Shown here piece by piece: positions 1 to 10,114 of a stretch of DNA of 64,000 nt. This DNA comes from Micromonospora vinacea (GTDB taxonomy: Bacteria; Actinomycetota; Actinomycetes; Mycobacteriales; Micromonosporaceae): contig NZ_JADOTY010000001.1 in assembly GCF_015751785.1 (NCBI RefSeq), forward strand, positions 3,286,001 through 3,350,000. Direction: 5' to 3'. The first letter of the stretch is position 1. The number at the start of each line of letters is the position of its first letter. The translations under genes and the position numbers were made by a program. The notes under the pieces were generated by a model that was given only the letters and a program-made list of their open reading frames with translations, had not been told where the DNA came from and did no database searches.

Positions 1-274
1 CCGGCAGGCCACGGCCCTCGCCCGACAGGCCGGCCGTGCCGTCGGCGAGATCCTGGCCGTGGTGGTCAACTTCTTCAACCCGCAGGTGGTGGCCATCGGC
101 GGTCGGCTCGCCGACTGTGAGCCGCTGCTGGCCAGCATGCGCGCCACCCTCTACGAGCGGTGTCTCCCGCTGGCCACCCAGACCCTGCTCATCGAGCGGG
201 TCGCCGCCGGCCAGGACGTCGGCATCACCGGTGCCGCCCACCTGGTGATCGATCACGTCGTAGCGGCCGCCTGA
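1..274 (+). CDS. ROK-family protein, C-terminal end (partial)
   Basis: The reading frame is open from base 2 to a TGA at 272–274, so the 5' part lies outside the window. The visible 90 residues include FFNPQVVAIGGRLAD, which matches the C-terminal lobe of ROK-family sugar kinases and repressors, where a 'NP..iviGG' strand precedes the last helices. Which ROK subgroup it belongs to (kinase or HTH-bearing repressor) cannot be decided from this end. Confidence 0.75.
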   Translation, partial: RQATALARQAGRAVGEILAVVVNFFNPQVVAIGGRLADCEPLLASMRATLYERCLPLATQTLLIERVAAGQDVGITGAAHLVIDHVVAAA

Positions 275-438
275 CCTCGCCTGCTCCGATACCCAGCGTG
301 ATCCGTCCTGGGCAGCAAGCCAGATATGTGAGCTATCGGCCGGTTCCCGCCGCACATCGTCCTGACATTTTCCTTACAGGCAGTCACGTAACCTCCCGGT
401 GTTCTCACTGACCCGTGATCCCTCCTGGAGGTTTCGAC

Positions 439-1266
439 GTGCGGATCAACGGACGGCTGCTCGTGCCGATCTCGTTGTCAGCGGTGCTGGCGACCGCCGC
501 CTGTGGCCTGTCCACACCGGCGTCCGGGCAGGTCGAGGTCCCACACACCGGCCCGAGTGCGCAGAGCTCGGCTCCGAGCCGCAGCGACACCCCGACCTCC
601 AGCCCGACTCCGAAGATTCCGACCGACGCGCAGATCCCCACCAGGGCCGCCGGCACCTTCACCACCGCAAGCGGCAACGGTCGCGTGATCGGCAAGGGCA
701 AGAAGCGAGTGCGGTACAGCGTCTCGGTGGAGAAGGGCATCGCCTGGGGTGACATCCCGGCCTGGAAGCCGGACCGGTTCGCTGCGAGCATTGAGCAGGT
801 GTTGGCGGCGCCGAACGGGTGGGCCACGTCGGCACAGCACCCGGTCACCAACTCCGCGGTGAACCTGACCCGGGCGTCGTGGTCCTTCCAGCGGGTCGGC
901 AGCTCGACTGTCGACGTCGACGTGCGGCTCGCGACACCGAGGGCGGTGGACCGACTCTGCGGCGCGAGCGGCGTCGACACCGAGGGCGTCTACTCCTGCA
1001 AGTACGGCAAGACCATCATGATCAACCTGCGGCGGTGGCTCCAGGGCTCACCGGGATATCCGGTCAGCATCGACGAGTACCACGCCGGCGTGATCAATCA
1101 CGAGTTCGGTCACTTCCTCGGCTTCGCCCACATGAAGTGCGGCGGTCGCGGCAAGCCGGCCCCGGTCATGATGACCCAGACGATGGGCCTGGGCGGGTGC
1201 GTGCCCAACGTCAGCCCGTTCGTCGGCAACGGGCAGTTCGTCAGCGGACCCTGGGCGCCGTCCTGA
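439..1266 (+). CDS. Secreted DUF3152 protein, metzincin-like
   Basis: This 275-residue protein starts at GTG 439, chosen because GGAGG lies 7 nt upstream; an ATG at 415 in the same frame lacks a ribosome site. The N-terminus is a hydrophobic export signal followed by a Cys (ATAAC), a weak lipobox, so it may be a lipoprotein. A Ser/Thr/Pro-rich linker follows to about residue 75. The C-terminal half matches DUF3152 and carries HEFGHFLGFAH near residues 221–231, which fits the zinc-protease pattern HExxHxxGxxH, plus four Cys in the same half. A metalloprotease activity is inferred from this motif. It is a single gene with no operon partner. Confidence 0.85.
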   Translation: MRINGRLLVPISLSAVLATAACGLSTPASGQVEVPHTGPSAQSSAPSRSDTPTSSPTPKIPTDAQIPTRAAGTFTTASGNGRVIGKGKKRVRYSVSVEKGIAWGDIPAWKPDRFAASIEQVLAAPNGWATSAQHPVTNSAVNLTRASWSFQRVGSSTVDVDVRLATPRAVDRLCGASGVDTEGVYSCKYGKTIMINLRRWLQGSPGYPVSIDEYHAGVINHEFGHFLGFAHMKCGGRGKPAPVMMTQTMGLGGCVPNVSPFVGNGQFVSGPWAPS

Positions 1267-1684
1267 CCTGATGATCCGGACCTGATGGCCTGCGGTCCAC
1301 CGAATTGGACGGTTTCCATGGGGTCGCATGCTCGAGAATGGGTGCCGCAGTCGATGTCCTCCCAGCTGTGCCGGCTCTGCGGCGAAGGCGCTCTTTCCTT
1401 CGGCCCCTGATCGGGGAATCAACAGGCCAGCCGTCAGACAAAGAGGCCTTTTGTAGGATATCTGACAGAGCTGAGCGTGGAGGCATTCGATATTTGCTGG
1501 ACCGAGTTCAAGAATTGCCTGAACGGCTGACATTGAACTGTCAGAGTGGGTGCGTTCTGAGCTGCCTCGTCATGTGGTTTCCGCCTGGCCGGAGGACTAA
1601 TTTCCGAGTGTGCCTATGGCACTGTGCGAAGCGCTTTGGTTCTCTGCGCACCAGCGCCAGTCAAGACCCGGGAGACACCACTCG
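1267..1684. promoter_or_regulatory. Gene-free stretch with repeated CTGACA/TGTCAG half-sites
   Basis: No coding region is convincing in these 418 bases. The region is less G+C-rich than its neighbours. It holds four copies of a CTGACA/TGTCAG-type half-site: GTCAGA at 1433–1438, TCTGACA at 1461–1467, and a perfect inverted pair at 1527–1532 and 1539–1544 with a 6-nt spacer. This looks like an operator region for the gene starting at 1685, but the regulator is unknown. Confidence 0.35.
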
Positions 1685-2497
1685 ATGACGGTACCCAACG
1701 AGCCTGCCCAGAATCAGTTCCCCGCCGGCCAGTCGCCGATGCCGCCGACGGCTCAGTTCTCGCAGGTGCCCGCCGGGCAGTTCCCGCCGGCCCCGGCAGG
1801 TCAGTCTCCGCTGCCGCCCAACCAGTTCCCGCCGTCGCCCACCCCCAAGAAGCGTGCATCCTGGCTACTGCCCACTCTCATCGGGATCGGCGCCGTCGTG
1901 GTGCTCTGCTGTGGTAGTGCCGTGGTGGTCAGTCTTACCGCTGATGACAACAAGGTTGACGCCGCCGCCGTTAGCAGTGGCGCACCCGCCGCCACGAACA
2001 GCGTTGCCGCGAGCGCAGCGCCACTCGCAGACGAGGCGGTCGCACCCACACCGGCCAAGACTTCGGCGGCTCCCGCAGAGACGAAGCCCAAGGCGGCCGG
2101 CATCGGCGACAAGGTACGCGGCGGTGATTTCGAATTCACCGTCAAGAGCGTGAAGTGTGGGATCGCGAAGGTGGGCAGCGAGTTCCTCAACACCAAGGCG
2201 CAGGGCACGTTCTGCAGAGTCAGCGTGACGGTCAAGAACGTTACTAAGAAGGCGCACAGCTTCCACGCCGACGGCAGTATTTCCGCGCAGGACGGGAGTG
2301 GCCGGAAATACGAGGTCGACGGAGAGGCCGGGATCTACGGCAATGATGACGGGCAAGGATTCCTCGATGAGATCAATCCGGGCAACTCGGTGACCGCGAA
2401 CGTCTTCTTCGACGTTCCGAAGGGCACCAAGCTCAAGACGATCACCTTGGACGCCGGGCTGTTCACCCTCGCCGAGGACGCCGTCGTCACCCTGTGA
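1685..2497 (+). CDS. DUF4352 membrane-anchored protein
   Basis: This protein has 270 residues from ATG 1685, with GGGAG about 11 nt upstream. The first 60 residues are a Pro/Gln-rich cytoplasmic tail with FPAGQSP-type repeats. One transmembrane helix follows (SWLLPTLIGIGAVVVLCC), then an Ala/Pro/Thr linker. The C-terminal 130 residues resemble DUF4352, an immunoglobulin-like extracellular fold (DFEFTVKSVKCG, CRVSVTVKNVTK). Two Cys in that domain could form a disulfide. The family has no defined enzymatic role; an envelope or adhesion-type role is an inference. A perfect terminator hairpin follows at 2613. Confidence 0.85.
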   Translation: MTVPNEPAQNQFPAGQSPMPPTAQFSQVPAGQFPPAPAGQSPLPPNQFPPSPTPKKRASWLLPTLIGIGAVVVLCCGSAVVVSLTADDNKVDAAAVSSGAPAATNSVAASAAPLADEAVAPTPAKTSAAPAETKPKAAGIGDKVRGGDFEFTVKSVKCGIAKVGSEFLNTKAQGTFCRVSVTVKNVTKKAHSFHADGSISAQDGSGRKYEVDGEAGIYGNDDGQGFLDEINPGNSVTANVFFDVPKGTKLKTITLDAGLFTLAEDAVVTL

Positions 2498-2612
2498 TCG
2501 CCAAACTTCCCGGCGACGACGCCCCGACCGCTGTCACGATGCGCTTGACGTCCGGCCCGTCCATTGAAGTGCCCAACCGACCGTCGCGCTTGGTCGCGCC
2601 TCAGTGAAGAGC

Positions 2613-2640
2613 GAGGCCCCCGGCACACGCCGGGGGCCTC
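2613..2640. terminator. Perfect 12-bp hairpin between convergent genes
   Basis: The arms GAGGCCCCCGGC and GCCGGGGGCCTC are separated by ACAC. The hairpin lies between the + strand DUF4352 gene and the - strand lipoprotein gene, so it can serve both directions. Confidence 0.8.
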
Positions 2641-2681
2641 GTCGTTACGGCGCTGCGGGGCAGCCAGCCACCGGCAACTGA

Positions 2682-3518
2682 TCAGCGGGTGGTGGTCAGG
2701 CCCTCCAGCATCTCGGCGAGATCGGTGGTCTCTGCCGGTGGTGGCGTCTCGATGGCCACCGCCTTGTCGTAGTCGGTGTAGTCGATCACCATGTCGCCCA
2801 TCGTGCCCATCACCAGGCCGGCCCGACGTGGGCGGTACTGCTCGTCGACCCACAGGTCGACCTTCAACTCCTTGACGCCCTGCGTCGCCAGCGTCTGCTC
2901 GGTGGCGTCCCGGCGCCTGGCATCGATCTGCTTGAGGTAGGTCGCCACCGGAGTGGTGACGGTGTAGTGGACCGTTGGCACCCCGTTCACCGTCTCCTGC
3001 CCCACCACCGTCGTGCCGTCGATGGCGAGCAGCGTCTTGACCTGCTTGACCGGGTCGGCGTCCTCGAACTGCTTGGTGAAGTCCGTGCCTGCCATCTTGC
3101 TCAGTCCGGTCAGGTCCATCTTCATCCAGCGCTTCCCACCCGTACCCGTGCGGTTTTCCGCTGGAATCTCGGCGAAGATCACGGCACCGATCATCCGGAC
3201 GGTGGTCGTGTCGCCCTTCGCGTCGGTCATCTTCATCTCGGCCTTGAGCGGGTCACCCAGGTCGAGGACGCCCTGCATAGAGATCTTCTCGCCGCCCATC
3301 GTGCCCGTCATCGTCACGGTCACCGAGTCGGTCTTGTCGGTGGTCTCGGCCGTCTTCAGCAGCGATCCCTTGAGATCACTGGCCAGCAACTCCAGGACGC
3401 TGGGCTGCTTCGGCTGCTTCGGCTCGTCCGACGCGCCGGACGTCACACCGCAGGCGGAGACGGCGAACGCGGTGAGCGCCGAGACCGCCACCAGAGCCGG
3501 CTTCTTCCAAAAAGACAC
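2682..3518 (-). CDS. Lipoprotein, LppX/LprAFG-like
   Basis: This 278-residue protein starts at GTG 3518, with a GGGGAAGG ribosome site at suitable distance; an in-frame GTG at 3524 is too close to that site. The signal peptide ends in a good lipobox (AVSAC). The mature part alternates beta strands (SVTVTMTGTMGGEKISMQGVL; MKMDLTGLSKM) in the manner of the mycobacterial LppX/LprF/LprG lipoproteins, which hold lipids in a half-barrel. Family assignment rests on overall pattern and length, and lipid carriage is inferred. No partner gene is nearby. Confidence 0.7.
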   Translation of the reverse strand: MSFWKKPALVAVSALTAFAVSACGVTSGASDEPKQPKQPSVLELLASDLKGSLLKTAETTDKTDSVTVTMTGTMGGEKISMQGVLDLGDPLKAEMKMTDAKGDTTTVRMIGAVIFAEIPAENRTGTGGKRWMKMDLTGLSKMAGTDFTKQFEDADPVKQVKTLLAIDGTTVVGQETVNGVPTVHYTVTTPVATYLKQIDARRRDATEQTLATQGVKELKVDLWVDEQYRPRRAGLVMGTMGDMVIDYTDYDKAVAIETPPPAETTDLAEMLEGLTTTR

Positions 3519-3713
3519 GTACACGCCTTCCCCCGTAAGAATCTGGGGCGATCCCCAGTAGACCGACGACACGCTAGCCCACGCGGTCGATGCGGGGGCA
3601 CCGCGTTTTCGCCGATCCGCCCTGATCGAGACGCGATCGTTGATGTCGGGGTATCCGGGTCGACGGGACACCCCGACATCGCGGATGTCGGCGGTACGGG
3701 CGGGAGCGGGTGG

Positions 3714-5561
3714 TTACTCCGGGACGCGGCGGTAGGCGCCGTCGCTGGCCGAGGTGGCCATCGAGGCGTACGCGCGCAGCGCCGCCGACACCGGGCGCTG
3801 CCGATCGGTCGGGGTGTACGGCTTGTCGCGCTTCTCCTCGGCCACCCGGCGCGCCTCCAACTCCTCGGCGGGCACGTTCAGCTCGATCGACCGGCTGGGG
3901 ATGTCGATGACGACCTCGTCGCCGTCGCGGACCAGGGCGATCAGCCCGCCGGACGCCGCCTCGGGGGAGACGTGCCCGATGGAGAGCCCGGAGGTGCCGC
4001 CGGAGAAACGGCCGTCGGTGAGCAGCGCACAGGAACGGCCCAGCCCGCGGCCCTTCAGGAACGAGGTGGGGTAGAGCATCTCCTGCATGCCGGGGCCGCC
4101 CTTGGGCCCCTCGTAGCGGATCACCACGACGTCCCCGGCGACCACCTGCTTGGCGAGGATCGCGGTCACGGCGTCGTCCTGCGACTCGTAGACCTTGGCC
4201 GGGCCACGGAAGGTCAGGCAGTCGTCCGGCACGCCGGCGGTCTTCACCACGCTGCCCTCGGGCGCCAGGTTGCCGTGCAGGATGGCCAGCCCACCGTCGG
4301 CGGAGTAGGCGTGCTCGCGGTCCCGGATGCAACCGCCGGCCGCGTCGGTGTCCAGCGACGACCACCGGTTGGTGGTGGAGAACGGTTCGGTGGTGCGCAC
4401 CCCACCGGGTGCGGCGTGGAACAGCTCGACGGCCGTCGGGGTGGGGGAGCCACCGCGCACGTCCCAGTCGGTCAGCCACTGCGCGAGGGAGGGGGAGTGC
4501 ACGGCGTGCACGTCGCGGTTGAGCTGCCCGGCCCGGTCCAGTTCGCCGAGGATCGCCGGGATGCCGCCGGCCCGGTGCACGTCCTCCATGTGGTAGTTCG
4601 GCGAGTTCGGTGCGACCTTGGCCAGGCACGGCACGCGCCGGGAGATCGCGTCGATGTCGCTGACGCCGAAGTCCATCTCCGCCTCGCGGGCGGCGGCGAG
4701 CAGGTGCAGCACCGTGTTGGTGGAGCCGCCCATCGCCACGTCCAGGGCGACCGCGTTCTCGAAGGCGGCCTTGGAGGCGACAGTGCGCGGCAGCACCGAG
4801 TCGTCGTCGCCGTCGTACCACCGCTTGGAGATCTCCACGACGGTCCGGCCGGCCTCGACGAAGAGTGACCGGCGGGCGGCGTGGGTGGCCAGCGTGGAAC
4901 CGTTGCCGGGCAGCGCGAGCCCGATAGCCTCGGTGAGGCAGTTCATCGAGTTGGCGGTGAACATGCCGGAGCAGGAGCCGCAGGTCGGGCAGGCGGAGCG
5001 CTCGATCTCACCGAGCTGTTCGTCGGTGACCGCCTCGTTCGAGGAGGCGATCATCGCGTCGATCAGGTCGATCTTGCTGTGGACGACGCCCTCGATCGCC
5101 ATCGTCTTGCCGGCCTCCATCGGGCCGCCGGAGACGAAGACGGTGGGGATGTTGAGCCGCAGCGCGGCCAGCAGCATCCCGGGGGTGATCTTGTCGCAGT
5201 TGGAGATGCAGACCAGGGCGTCCGCGCAGTGCGCGTTGACCATGTATTCGACAGCGTCGGCGATCAGCTCACGGCTGGGCAGCGAGTAGAGCATGCCGCC
5301 GTGGCCCATCGCGATGCCGTCGTCGACAGCGATGGTGTTGAACTCCCGGCCCACCCCGCCGGCCTCGGCGACCGCGTCGGCGACCAGGCCACCCATGTCC
5401 TTGAGGTGTACGTGACCAGGCACGAACTGGGTGAAACTGTTGGCGATGGCGACGATCGGCTTGCCGAAATCGTCGTCGGTCATCCCGGTGGCCCGCCAGA
5501 GGGCCCGGGCGCCGGCCATCGTCCGACCGTGTGTGGAGGTCCTCGACCGCAGCTCAGGCAT
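3714..5561 (-). CDS. ilvD: Dihydroxy-acid dehydratase IlvD
   Basis: IlvD (615 residues) dehydrates 2,3-dihydroxy-isovalerate and 2,3-dihydroxy-3-methylvalerate to the 2-oxo acids that lead to valine and isoleucine. The family signature [12 protein letters not shown] is present, as are [21 protein letters not shown] and DGRFSGG; the Cys residues are the iron–sulfur ligands. The start ATG 5561 (MPELRSRT) matches the common actinobacterial N-terminus and a length near the 616 residues of E. coli IlvD. The upstream in-frame ATG 5573 is an alternative, and neither has a strong ribosome site. The gene is monocistronic and faces away from the GGDEF–EAL gene. Confidence 0.96.
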   Translation of the reverse strand: MPELRSRTSTHGRTMAGARALWRATGMTDDDFGKPIVAIANSFTQFVPGHVHLKDMGGLVADAVAEAGGVGREFNTIAVDDGIAMGHGGMLYSLPSRELIADAVEYMVNAHCADALVCISNCDKITPGMLLAALRLNIPTVFVSGGPMEAGKTMAIEGVVHSKIDLIDAMIASSNEAVTDEQLGEIERSACPTCGSCSGMFTANSMNCLTEAIGLALPGNGSTLATHAARRSLFVEAGRTVVEISKRWYDGDDDSVLPRTVASKAAFENAVALDVAMGGSTNTVLHLLAAAREAEMDFGVSDIDAISRRVPCLAKVAPNSPNYHMEDVHRAGGIPAILGELDRAGQLNRDVHAVHSPSLAQWLTDWDVRGGSPTPTAVELFHAAPGGVRTTEPFSTTNRWSSLDTDAAGGCIRDREHAYSADGGLAILHGNLAPEGSVVKTAGVPDDCLTFRGPAKVYESQDDAVTAILAKQVVAGDVVVIRYEGPKGGPGMQEMLYPTSFLKGRGLGRSCALLTDGRFSGGTSGLSIGHVSPEAASGGLIALVRDGDEVVIDIPSRSIELNVPAEELEARRVAEEKRDKPYTPTDRQRPVSAALRAYASMATSASDGAYRRVPE

Positions 5562-5690
5562 GCATACCAGCATGACACCATCGACCCGCCGGGCCACCCG
5601 GCTATCTCCCGTGTCCCAACAGATGCACACTCAACCCCCCATGAGGTGCGCCCATCCGGCACTCTTGGAGGCGTGCATTTTCCACCGGGC

Positions 5691-8045
5691 ATGGTCGCTG
5701 TCGCGGCGCTCAGCGGCCTCGTCGCCGCGGTGGCCGCTGTACTGCTGACCCTCGTCGCCCGGCGGCGGACGAGGCCGCGCCGCCCGGCGCACGTGCTGCT
5801 CGCGGCGGCCGCCGGGGTCGCCCTGCTCAGCCTCCTGGCCGGGGTGCTCGCCGCCCTCAGTGCGAACGACCACTGGGCCCACGAGCAGGGGCAGCGCACC
5901 GGTTGGGCGACAGCGGTGGCGATCGGCACGGCGGTGGCCGGGCTGGCCTTCGCCGCTGGTCTGCTCCGGCTGCCCGGGGTGGCCGCCACCGCCGCGGGAA
6001 CCGCCCGGCTGGCCCTGGACGGGTTGGTCATGGCGGCGGCGCTGTGGTTCGTCGGCTGGGTGCTCTTCTCCGAGCCCACCCGGTTGCTCGGTGCCGCCAC
6101 CCCGATGGCCTGCCCGGCGATTCTGGTGGCCACTGTGAGCGCCGCGCTCGGCGCCGGGCTCGTCGTGATCGTCGTCTTCCGGGCCGCCACACCACGTCGA
6201 CGGCTGGCCGCGCTGGGCACCGGCATCAGCGCGGTGACCTTCGGCGGGCTGGGTCTCAGCGCCGGGCTCTGCCAGGCCGGGCCGACCATGGCCCTGACCG
6301 GTGCGGTGGTGCTCGCCGCCGGCCTGCTGACCGTCGCGCTCGTCGTGTACCGGGCCGACCGGCCGGGGCAGGTCGACCTGGACCTGGTCGGTAGCGACGG
6401 CGAGTACGCCGTCGCCCCGATGCTGGCGATGGCCGCCTCGGCGATGTACCACCTCGCCCAGGACGGCCGGTTCACCGCCGCCGGCATCGTGGCCGGCAGC
6501 GTGGAGGGGTTCGCCCTGGTGGCACGGCAGTACCTCACCCTTCGCGACGTGCGGGGATACGCGGGCCGGCTGGTCGAGCGGGAGGCGCACTTCCGTGAGC
6601 TGGCGCACACCGATCCGCTGACGTCGTTGGCCAACCGGCGCGGCCTGCTCCGAGCCCTGCACCAGAACGCCGCGGACCGCAAACCCTGTGTGCTGCTCGG
6701 CCTCGACCTGGACGGCTTCAAGAACGTCAACGACATGCGCGGCCACGACGTGGGCGACGCCGTGCTGGCCGAGGTGGGCCGGCGGCTGCGTGGCAACCTG
6801 CGCCCCGGTGACGTGGCCGCCCGGTTGGGCGGCGACGAGTTCGCCGTACTCATGCAGGGCCGCGCGGTCGAGGCGGACCGGGTCGCCGAACGGCTCCTCG
6901 GGGTGCTCAACCGGCCGTACGACCAGCCGGAGGGGCCGGTCTTCCTGTCGGTGAGCATCGGGGTGGCCGACTGGGCAGACGAGCCGGACGTGGAGTTGCT
7001 TCTACGCCACGCCGACCTGGCGCTGCGCTACGCCAAGCAGCGCGGCAAGAACCGGATCGAGCGGTACGACGCCGCGTACGACCAGCTGCTGCGCCGCCGT
7101 ACGACAGTGGAGCACGAGTTGCGCGGGGCCATCGACCGCGACGAGCTGCGGTTGGCGTTCCAGCCGGTGGCGTCGCTGCCGTCGGTGCGGCCGGTCGGCG
7201 CCGAGGCGCTGCTCCGTTGGCACCATCCCGAGCTGGGCAACGTGCGTCCGGACGAGTTCATCCCGCTCGCCGAGGAGTGCGGCATGATCGCCCCGCTCGG
7301 CGCCTGGGTGCTGCACCAGGCCTGCTACCAGCTCTCCCGCTGGTTGGCGGACGGGCACGACGTCTGGGTGTCGGTGAACGTCTCCCCGCGCGAGCTGCAC
7401 GCCCCGGAGTACGTGGTCCAGGTCGCCGAGGCGCTGCGCGCCCACCACGTGCCGCCGCAGCGGCTGGTGCTGGAGGTCACCGAGCACGCCGTCGCCACCG
7501 ACCTGGACGAGCTGATCCGGCGGCTCACCGCGCTGCGGTTGACCGGTGTACGGATCGCGCTGGACGACTTCGGGGCCGGCTACTCGTCGCTGGGGCATCT
7601 GCGCCGGTTGCCGATCGACATCCTCAAGATCGACCACAGTCTGGTCGCCGAGCACGAGCCGGTCCGCCCGGTCGGCCAGGACGGTCCGGCGTTCGCCCCG
7701 ATGGTCGACATCGTGATGCGACTGGGTCACCAGCTGGGGCTGGAGGTGATCGCCGAGGGGGTGACCACCCCGACCGAGTTGGCCGCCGTGGTGGCCGCCG
7801 GATGCCGGTTCGGCCAGGGCGCGCTCTTCGGCTGGGGGGTGCCGGCCGAGCACCTGGAGGCGATGCTGGAGGCGGCCACGTCACCGGGTGCGCGTCCCGC
7901 TCAGGTGCCCCCGCCACGTCGGGTTCCGCGCGGGTCTGGGCAGCTCACCCCGCCTGCCGATGGCGCGTCGCAGGCCGACGCGCCGACCTCCGTTAACCAA
8001 CATGTGGGATCAGTTGACTCATCGCGTGAGATGCGTCAGGCTTAG
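5691..8045 (+). CDS. Membrane GGDEF–EAL cyclic-di-GMP enzyme
   Basis: This 784-residue protein has an N-terminal half of about eight hydrophobic helices (to roughly residue 290), then a GGDEF domain and an EAL domain. The GGDEF active site is intact ([10 protein letters not shown], about residues 380–384), and an RPGD I-site sits exactly five residues before it, so product inhibition is plausible. The EAL domain keeps EALLRW (about 505), [28 protein letters not shown] and EVIAEG, so both cyclase and phosphodiesterase activity are possible. The start is uncertain: GTG 5673 is preceded by GGAGG but only 1 nt away. The 3' end contains the promoter of the ilvB leader. Confidence 0.9.
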   Translation: MVAVAALSGLVAAVAAVLLTLVARRRTRPRRPAHVLLAAAAGVALLSLLAGVLAALSANDHWAHEQGQRTGWATAVAIGTAVAGLAFAAGLLRLPGVAATAAGTARLALDGLVMAAALWFVGWVLFSEPTRLLGAATPMACPAILVATVSAALGAGLVVIVVFRAATPRRRLAALGTGISAVTFGGLGLSAGLCQAGPTMALTGAVVLAAGLLTVALVVYRADRPGQVDLDLVGSDGEYAVAPMLAMAASAMYHLAQDGRFTAAGIVAGSVEGFALVARQYLTLRDVRGYAGRLVEREAHFRELAHTDPLTSLANRRGLLRALHQNAADRKPCVLLGLDLDGFKNVNDMRGHDVGDAVLAEVGRRLRGNLRPGDVAARLGGDEFAVLMQGRAVEADRVAERLLGVLNRPYDQPEGPVFLSVSIGVADWADEPDVELLLRHADLALRYAKQRGKNRIERYDAAYDQLLRRRTTVEHELRGAIDRDELRLAFQPVASLPSVRPVGAEALLRWHHPELGNVRPDEFIPLAEECGMIAPLGAWVLHQACYQLSRWLADGHDVWVSVNVSPRELHAPEYVVQVAEALRAHHVPPQRLVLEVTEHAVATDLDELIRRLTALRLTGVRIALDDFGAGYSSLGHLRRLPIDILKIDHSLVAEHEPVRPVGQDGPAFAPMVDIVMRLGHQLGLEVIAEGVTTPTELAAVVAAGCRFGQGALFGWGVPAEHLEAMLEAATSPGARPAQVPPPRRVPRGSGQLTPPADGASQADAPTSVNQHVGSVDSSREMRQA

Positions 8046-8049
8046 CCGC

Positions 8050-8085
8050 ATGTCGTCGTACCGGTCGCTGCGAGTACTTACCTGA
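8050..8085 (+). CDS. ilvB leader peptide (11 aa)
   Basis: The peptide reads [11 protein letters not shown]. Its last codons include CTG, GTA, CTT and ACC; GTA and CTT are uncommon in this G+C-rich genome and encode Val and Leu, the end-products sensed. The ATG lies 7 nt after the -10 box, so translation would be leaderless. The stop codon is the base of the first hairpin, so a ribosome stalled at Val/Leu would change RNA folding. Confidence 0.6.
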   Translation: MSSYRSLRVLT

Positions 8086-8113
8086 GCGCACTCTCCCTCA
8101 CCGAGAGTGCGCT

Positions 8114-8144
8114 GGCCCCGTGCATCTGCACGAGGGCCGTTTTT
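8114..8144 (+). terminator. Intrinsic terminator of the ilvB leader
   Basis: The stem GGCCCCGTGC / GCACGAGGGCC has one bulged A and an ATCT loop, and is followed by GTTTTTA. It lies 90 nt before ilvB and far from any other gene end, so it is best read as the attenuator's terminator. Confidence 0.75.
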
Positions 8145-8233
8145 ATTGCCATCGGAACCTGGCGAAGCGGGCCTCGCCCGCCTCGCATCGCTTGACTAGC
8201 CACCAGCCACTCCAGCCGAAGGCCAGAACCGCC

Positions 8234-10114
8234 ATGACGAGACCCACGCCCGAGACCCTCGCCCACACCGCCCGCCGGGCCCGCGCGGCCGCCGACCCGA
8301 CCGTCGACGTCGACCAGGCCGCCACGCGCACGGCCACCCCGGCCGTCCCGGCGGTACGGCCCGCCGCCGCGACCCCGATCTCCGGGGCCGGCTCGCTCGT
8401 GCGGTCCCTTGAGGCACTCGAGGTCGACGTCGTCTTCGGCATTCCGGGCGGCGCGATCCTGCCGGCGTACGACCCGCTCTACGACTCGACGGTCCGGCAC
8501 ATCCTGGTGCGGCACGAGCAGGGGGCGGGGCACGCGGCGACCGGCTACGCGCAGGCCACCGGCAAGGTCGGTGTCTGCATCGCCACCTCCGGCCCGGGCG
8601 CGACGAACCTGGTCACACCGATCGCCGACGCGTACATGGACTCGGTGGCGATGGTGGCGATCACCGGGCAGGTGGCCAGCCCGTTGATCGGCACCGACGG
8701 CTTCCAGGAGGCCGACATCCAGGGCATCACCCTGCCGATCACCAAGCACAACTTCCTCGTGCAGAACGCCGAGGAGATCCCCCGGGTGCTGGCCGAGGCG
8801 TTCCACCTGGCCAGCACGGGGCGACCCGGCCCGGTGCTTGTCGACATCCCCAAGGACGTGCTCCAGGCGTCGACCACGTTCTCCTGGCCGCCCACGTTGG
8901 ACCTGCCCGGCTACCGGCCCACCCTGCACCCGCACGGCAAGCAGATCCGGGAGGCGGCGCGGTTGATGGCCGCGGCCCGGCGGCCGGTCCTCTACGTCGG
9001 TGGCGGGGTGCTCAAGGCCGGTGCCACCGACGGGCTGCGCCGGCTGGCCGAGCTGACCGGCATCCCGGTCGTCACCACGCTGATGGCGCTCGGGGCGTTC
9101 CCCGACTCGCACCAGCAGCACCTGGGGATGCCCGGCATGCACGGCACTGTCGCCGCGGTCTACGGCCTGCAGAAGGCGGACCTGATCGTCGCGCTGGGCG
9201 CACGTTTCGACGACCGGGTCACCGGCAAACTGGACTCGTTCGCCCCGGACGCGGCGGTGGTCCACGCGGACATCGACCCTGCCGAGATCGGCAAGAACCG
9301 GCACGTGGACGTGCCGATCGTCGGCGACGCCAAGCACGTCATCGACGAGCTGATCACCGCGGTCACCGCCGAGCGGTCGACGGGGCGCACCGCCGACCTC
9401 GGTGACTGGTGGACGCAGCTCGACGACCTGCGCAACCGTTACCCGCTGGGCTACGACGAGCCGGTCGACGGGACCCTGTCCCCGCAGTACGTGATCAAGC
9501 GGCTGGGCGAGATCGTCGGCCCGGACGCGATCTTCGTGGCCGGGGTGGGCCAGCACCAGATGTGGGCGTCGCAGTTCATCTCCTACGAGAAGCCGTACAC
9601 CTGGTTGAATTCCGGCGGCCTCGGCACGATGGGCTACGCGGTCCCGGCGGCGATGGGCGCCAAGGTCGGCAAGCCCGACACGGTGGTCTGGGCGGTGGAC
9701 GGGGACGGCTGCTTCCAGATGACCAACCAGGAGTTGGCCACCTGCGCGTTGGAGGGCATCCCGGTCAAGATCGCCGTTATCAACAACGGCAATCTCGGTA
9801 TGGTCCGACAGTGGCAGACGCTGTTCTACAACGAGCGCTACTCCAACACCGAGCTCGGCACCCACAAGCACCGCATCCCCGACTTCGTCAAGCTCGCCGA
9901 GGCCCTGGGCTGCGTCGGGCTGCGGTGTGAGACCGCGGCTGACGTGGACAAGACCATCGCCGCTGCCATGGAGATCAACGACGCGCCCGTGGTGATCGAC
10001 TTCGTGGTCGGCAAGGACGCGATGGTCTGGCCGATGGTCGCCGCCGGCACCAGCAACGACGAGATCATGTTCGCCCGTGGCGTCCGCCCGGTCTTCGACG
10101 AGGATGACATTTAA
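8234..10114 (+). CDS. ilvB: Acetolactate synthase large subunit IlvB
   Basis: IlvB (626 residues) is the ThDP-, FAD- and Mg-dependent catalytic subunit that condenses pyruvate with pyruvate or 2-oxobutyrate, the first common step of valine/leucine and isoleucine synthesis. The ThDP-activating Glu lies in [16 protein letters not shown], and the ThDP/Mg motif is [16 protein letters not shown]…[11 protein letters not shown]. An Ala/Pro-rich N-terminal extension of about 55 residues precedes the core, common in actinomycetes. ATG 8234 follows GAAGG by 10 nt. The stop TAA shares its last A with the ATG of ilvN, so the two subunits are translationally coupled. Confidence 0.97.
   Translation: MTRPTPETLAHTARRARAAADPTVDVDQAATRTATPAVPAVRPAAATPISGAGSLVRSLEALEVDVVFGIPGGAILPAYDPLYDSTVRHILVRHEQGAGHAATGYAQATGKVGVCIATSGPGATNLVTPIADAYMDSVAMVAITGQVASPLIGTDGFQEADIQGITLPITKHNFLVQNAEEIPRVLAEAFHLASTGRPGPVLVDIPKDVLQASTTFSWPPTLDLPGYRPTLHPHGKQIREAARLMAAARRPVLYVGGGVLKAGATDGLRRLAELTGIPVVTTLMALGAFPDSHQQHLGMPGMHGTVAAVYGLQKADLIVALGARFDDRVTGKLDSFAPDAAVVHADIDPAEIGKNRHVDVPIVGDAKHVIDELITAVTAERSTGRTADLGDWWTQLDDLRNRYPLGYDEPVDGTLSPQYVIKRLGEIVGPDAIFVAGVGQHQMWASQFISYEKPYTWLNSGGLGTMGYAVPAAMGAKVGKPDTVVWAVDGDGCFQMTNQELATCALEGIPVKIAVINNGNLGMVRQWQTLFYNERYSNTELGTHKHRIPDFVKLAEALGCVGLRCETAADVDKTIAAAMEINDAPVVIDFVVGKDAMVWPMVAAGTSNDEIMFARGVRPVFDEDDI

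Larger units (their letters stand above)
8014..8145 (+). promoter_or_regulatory. ilvB transcription attenuator with promoter
   Basis: TTGACT (8014–8019), a 17-nt spacer and CAGGCT (8037–8042) form a promoter that places the transcript start at or just before ATG 8050. The leader ORF ends at 8085. A perfect 11-bp hairpin (arms 8085–8095 and 8103–8113) overlaps the leader stop codon. An intrinsic terminator then follows (8114–8138, GTTTTTA tail). This order is that of ribosome-mediated attenuation for ilvBNC. No alternative antiterminator pairing was computed. Confidence 0.7.

Noticed and set aside
4881..5690. Extension of the GGDEF–EAL frame far upstream
   Set aside because: The extra 270 codons run antisense through ilvD and translate to Gly/Val/His-rich sequence with no family match. 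The real start is near 5673–5691.
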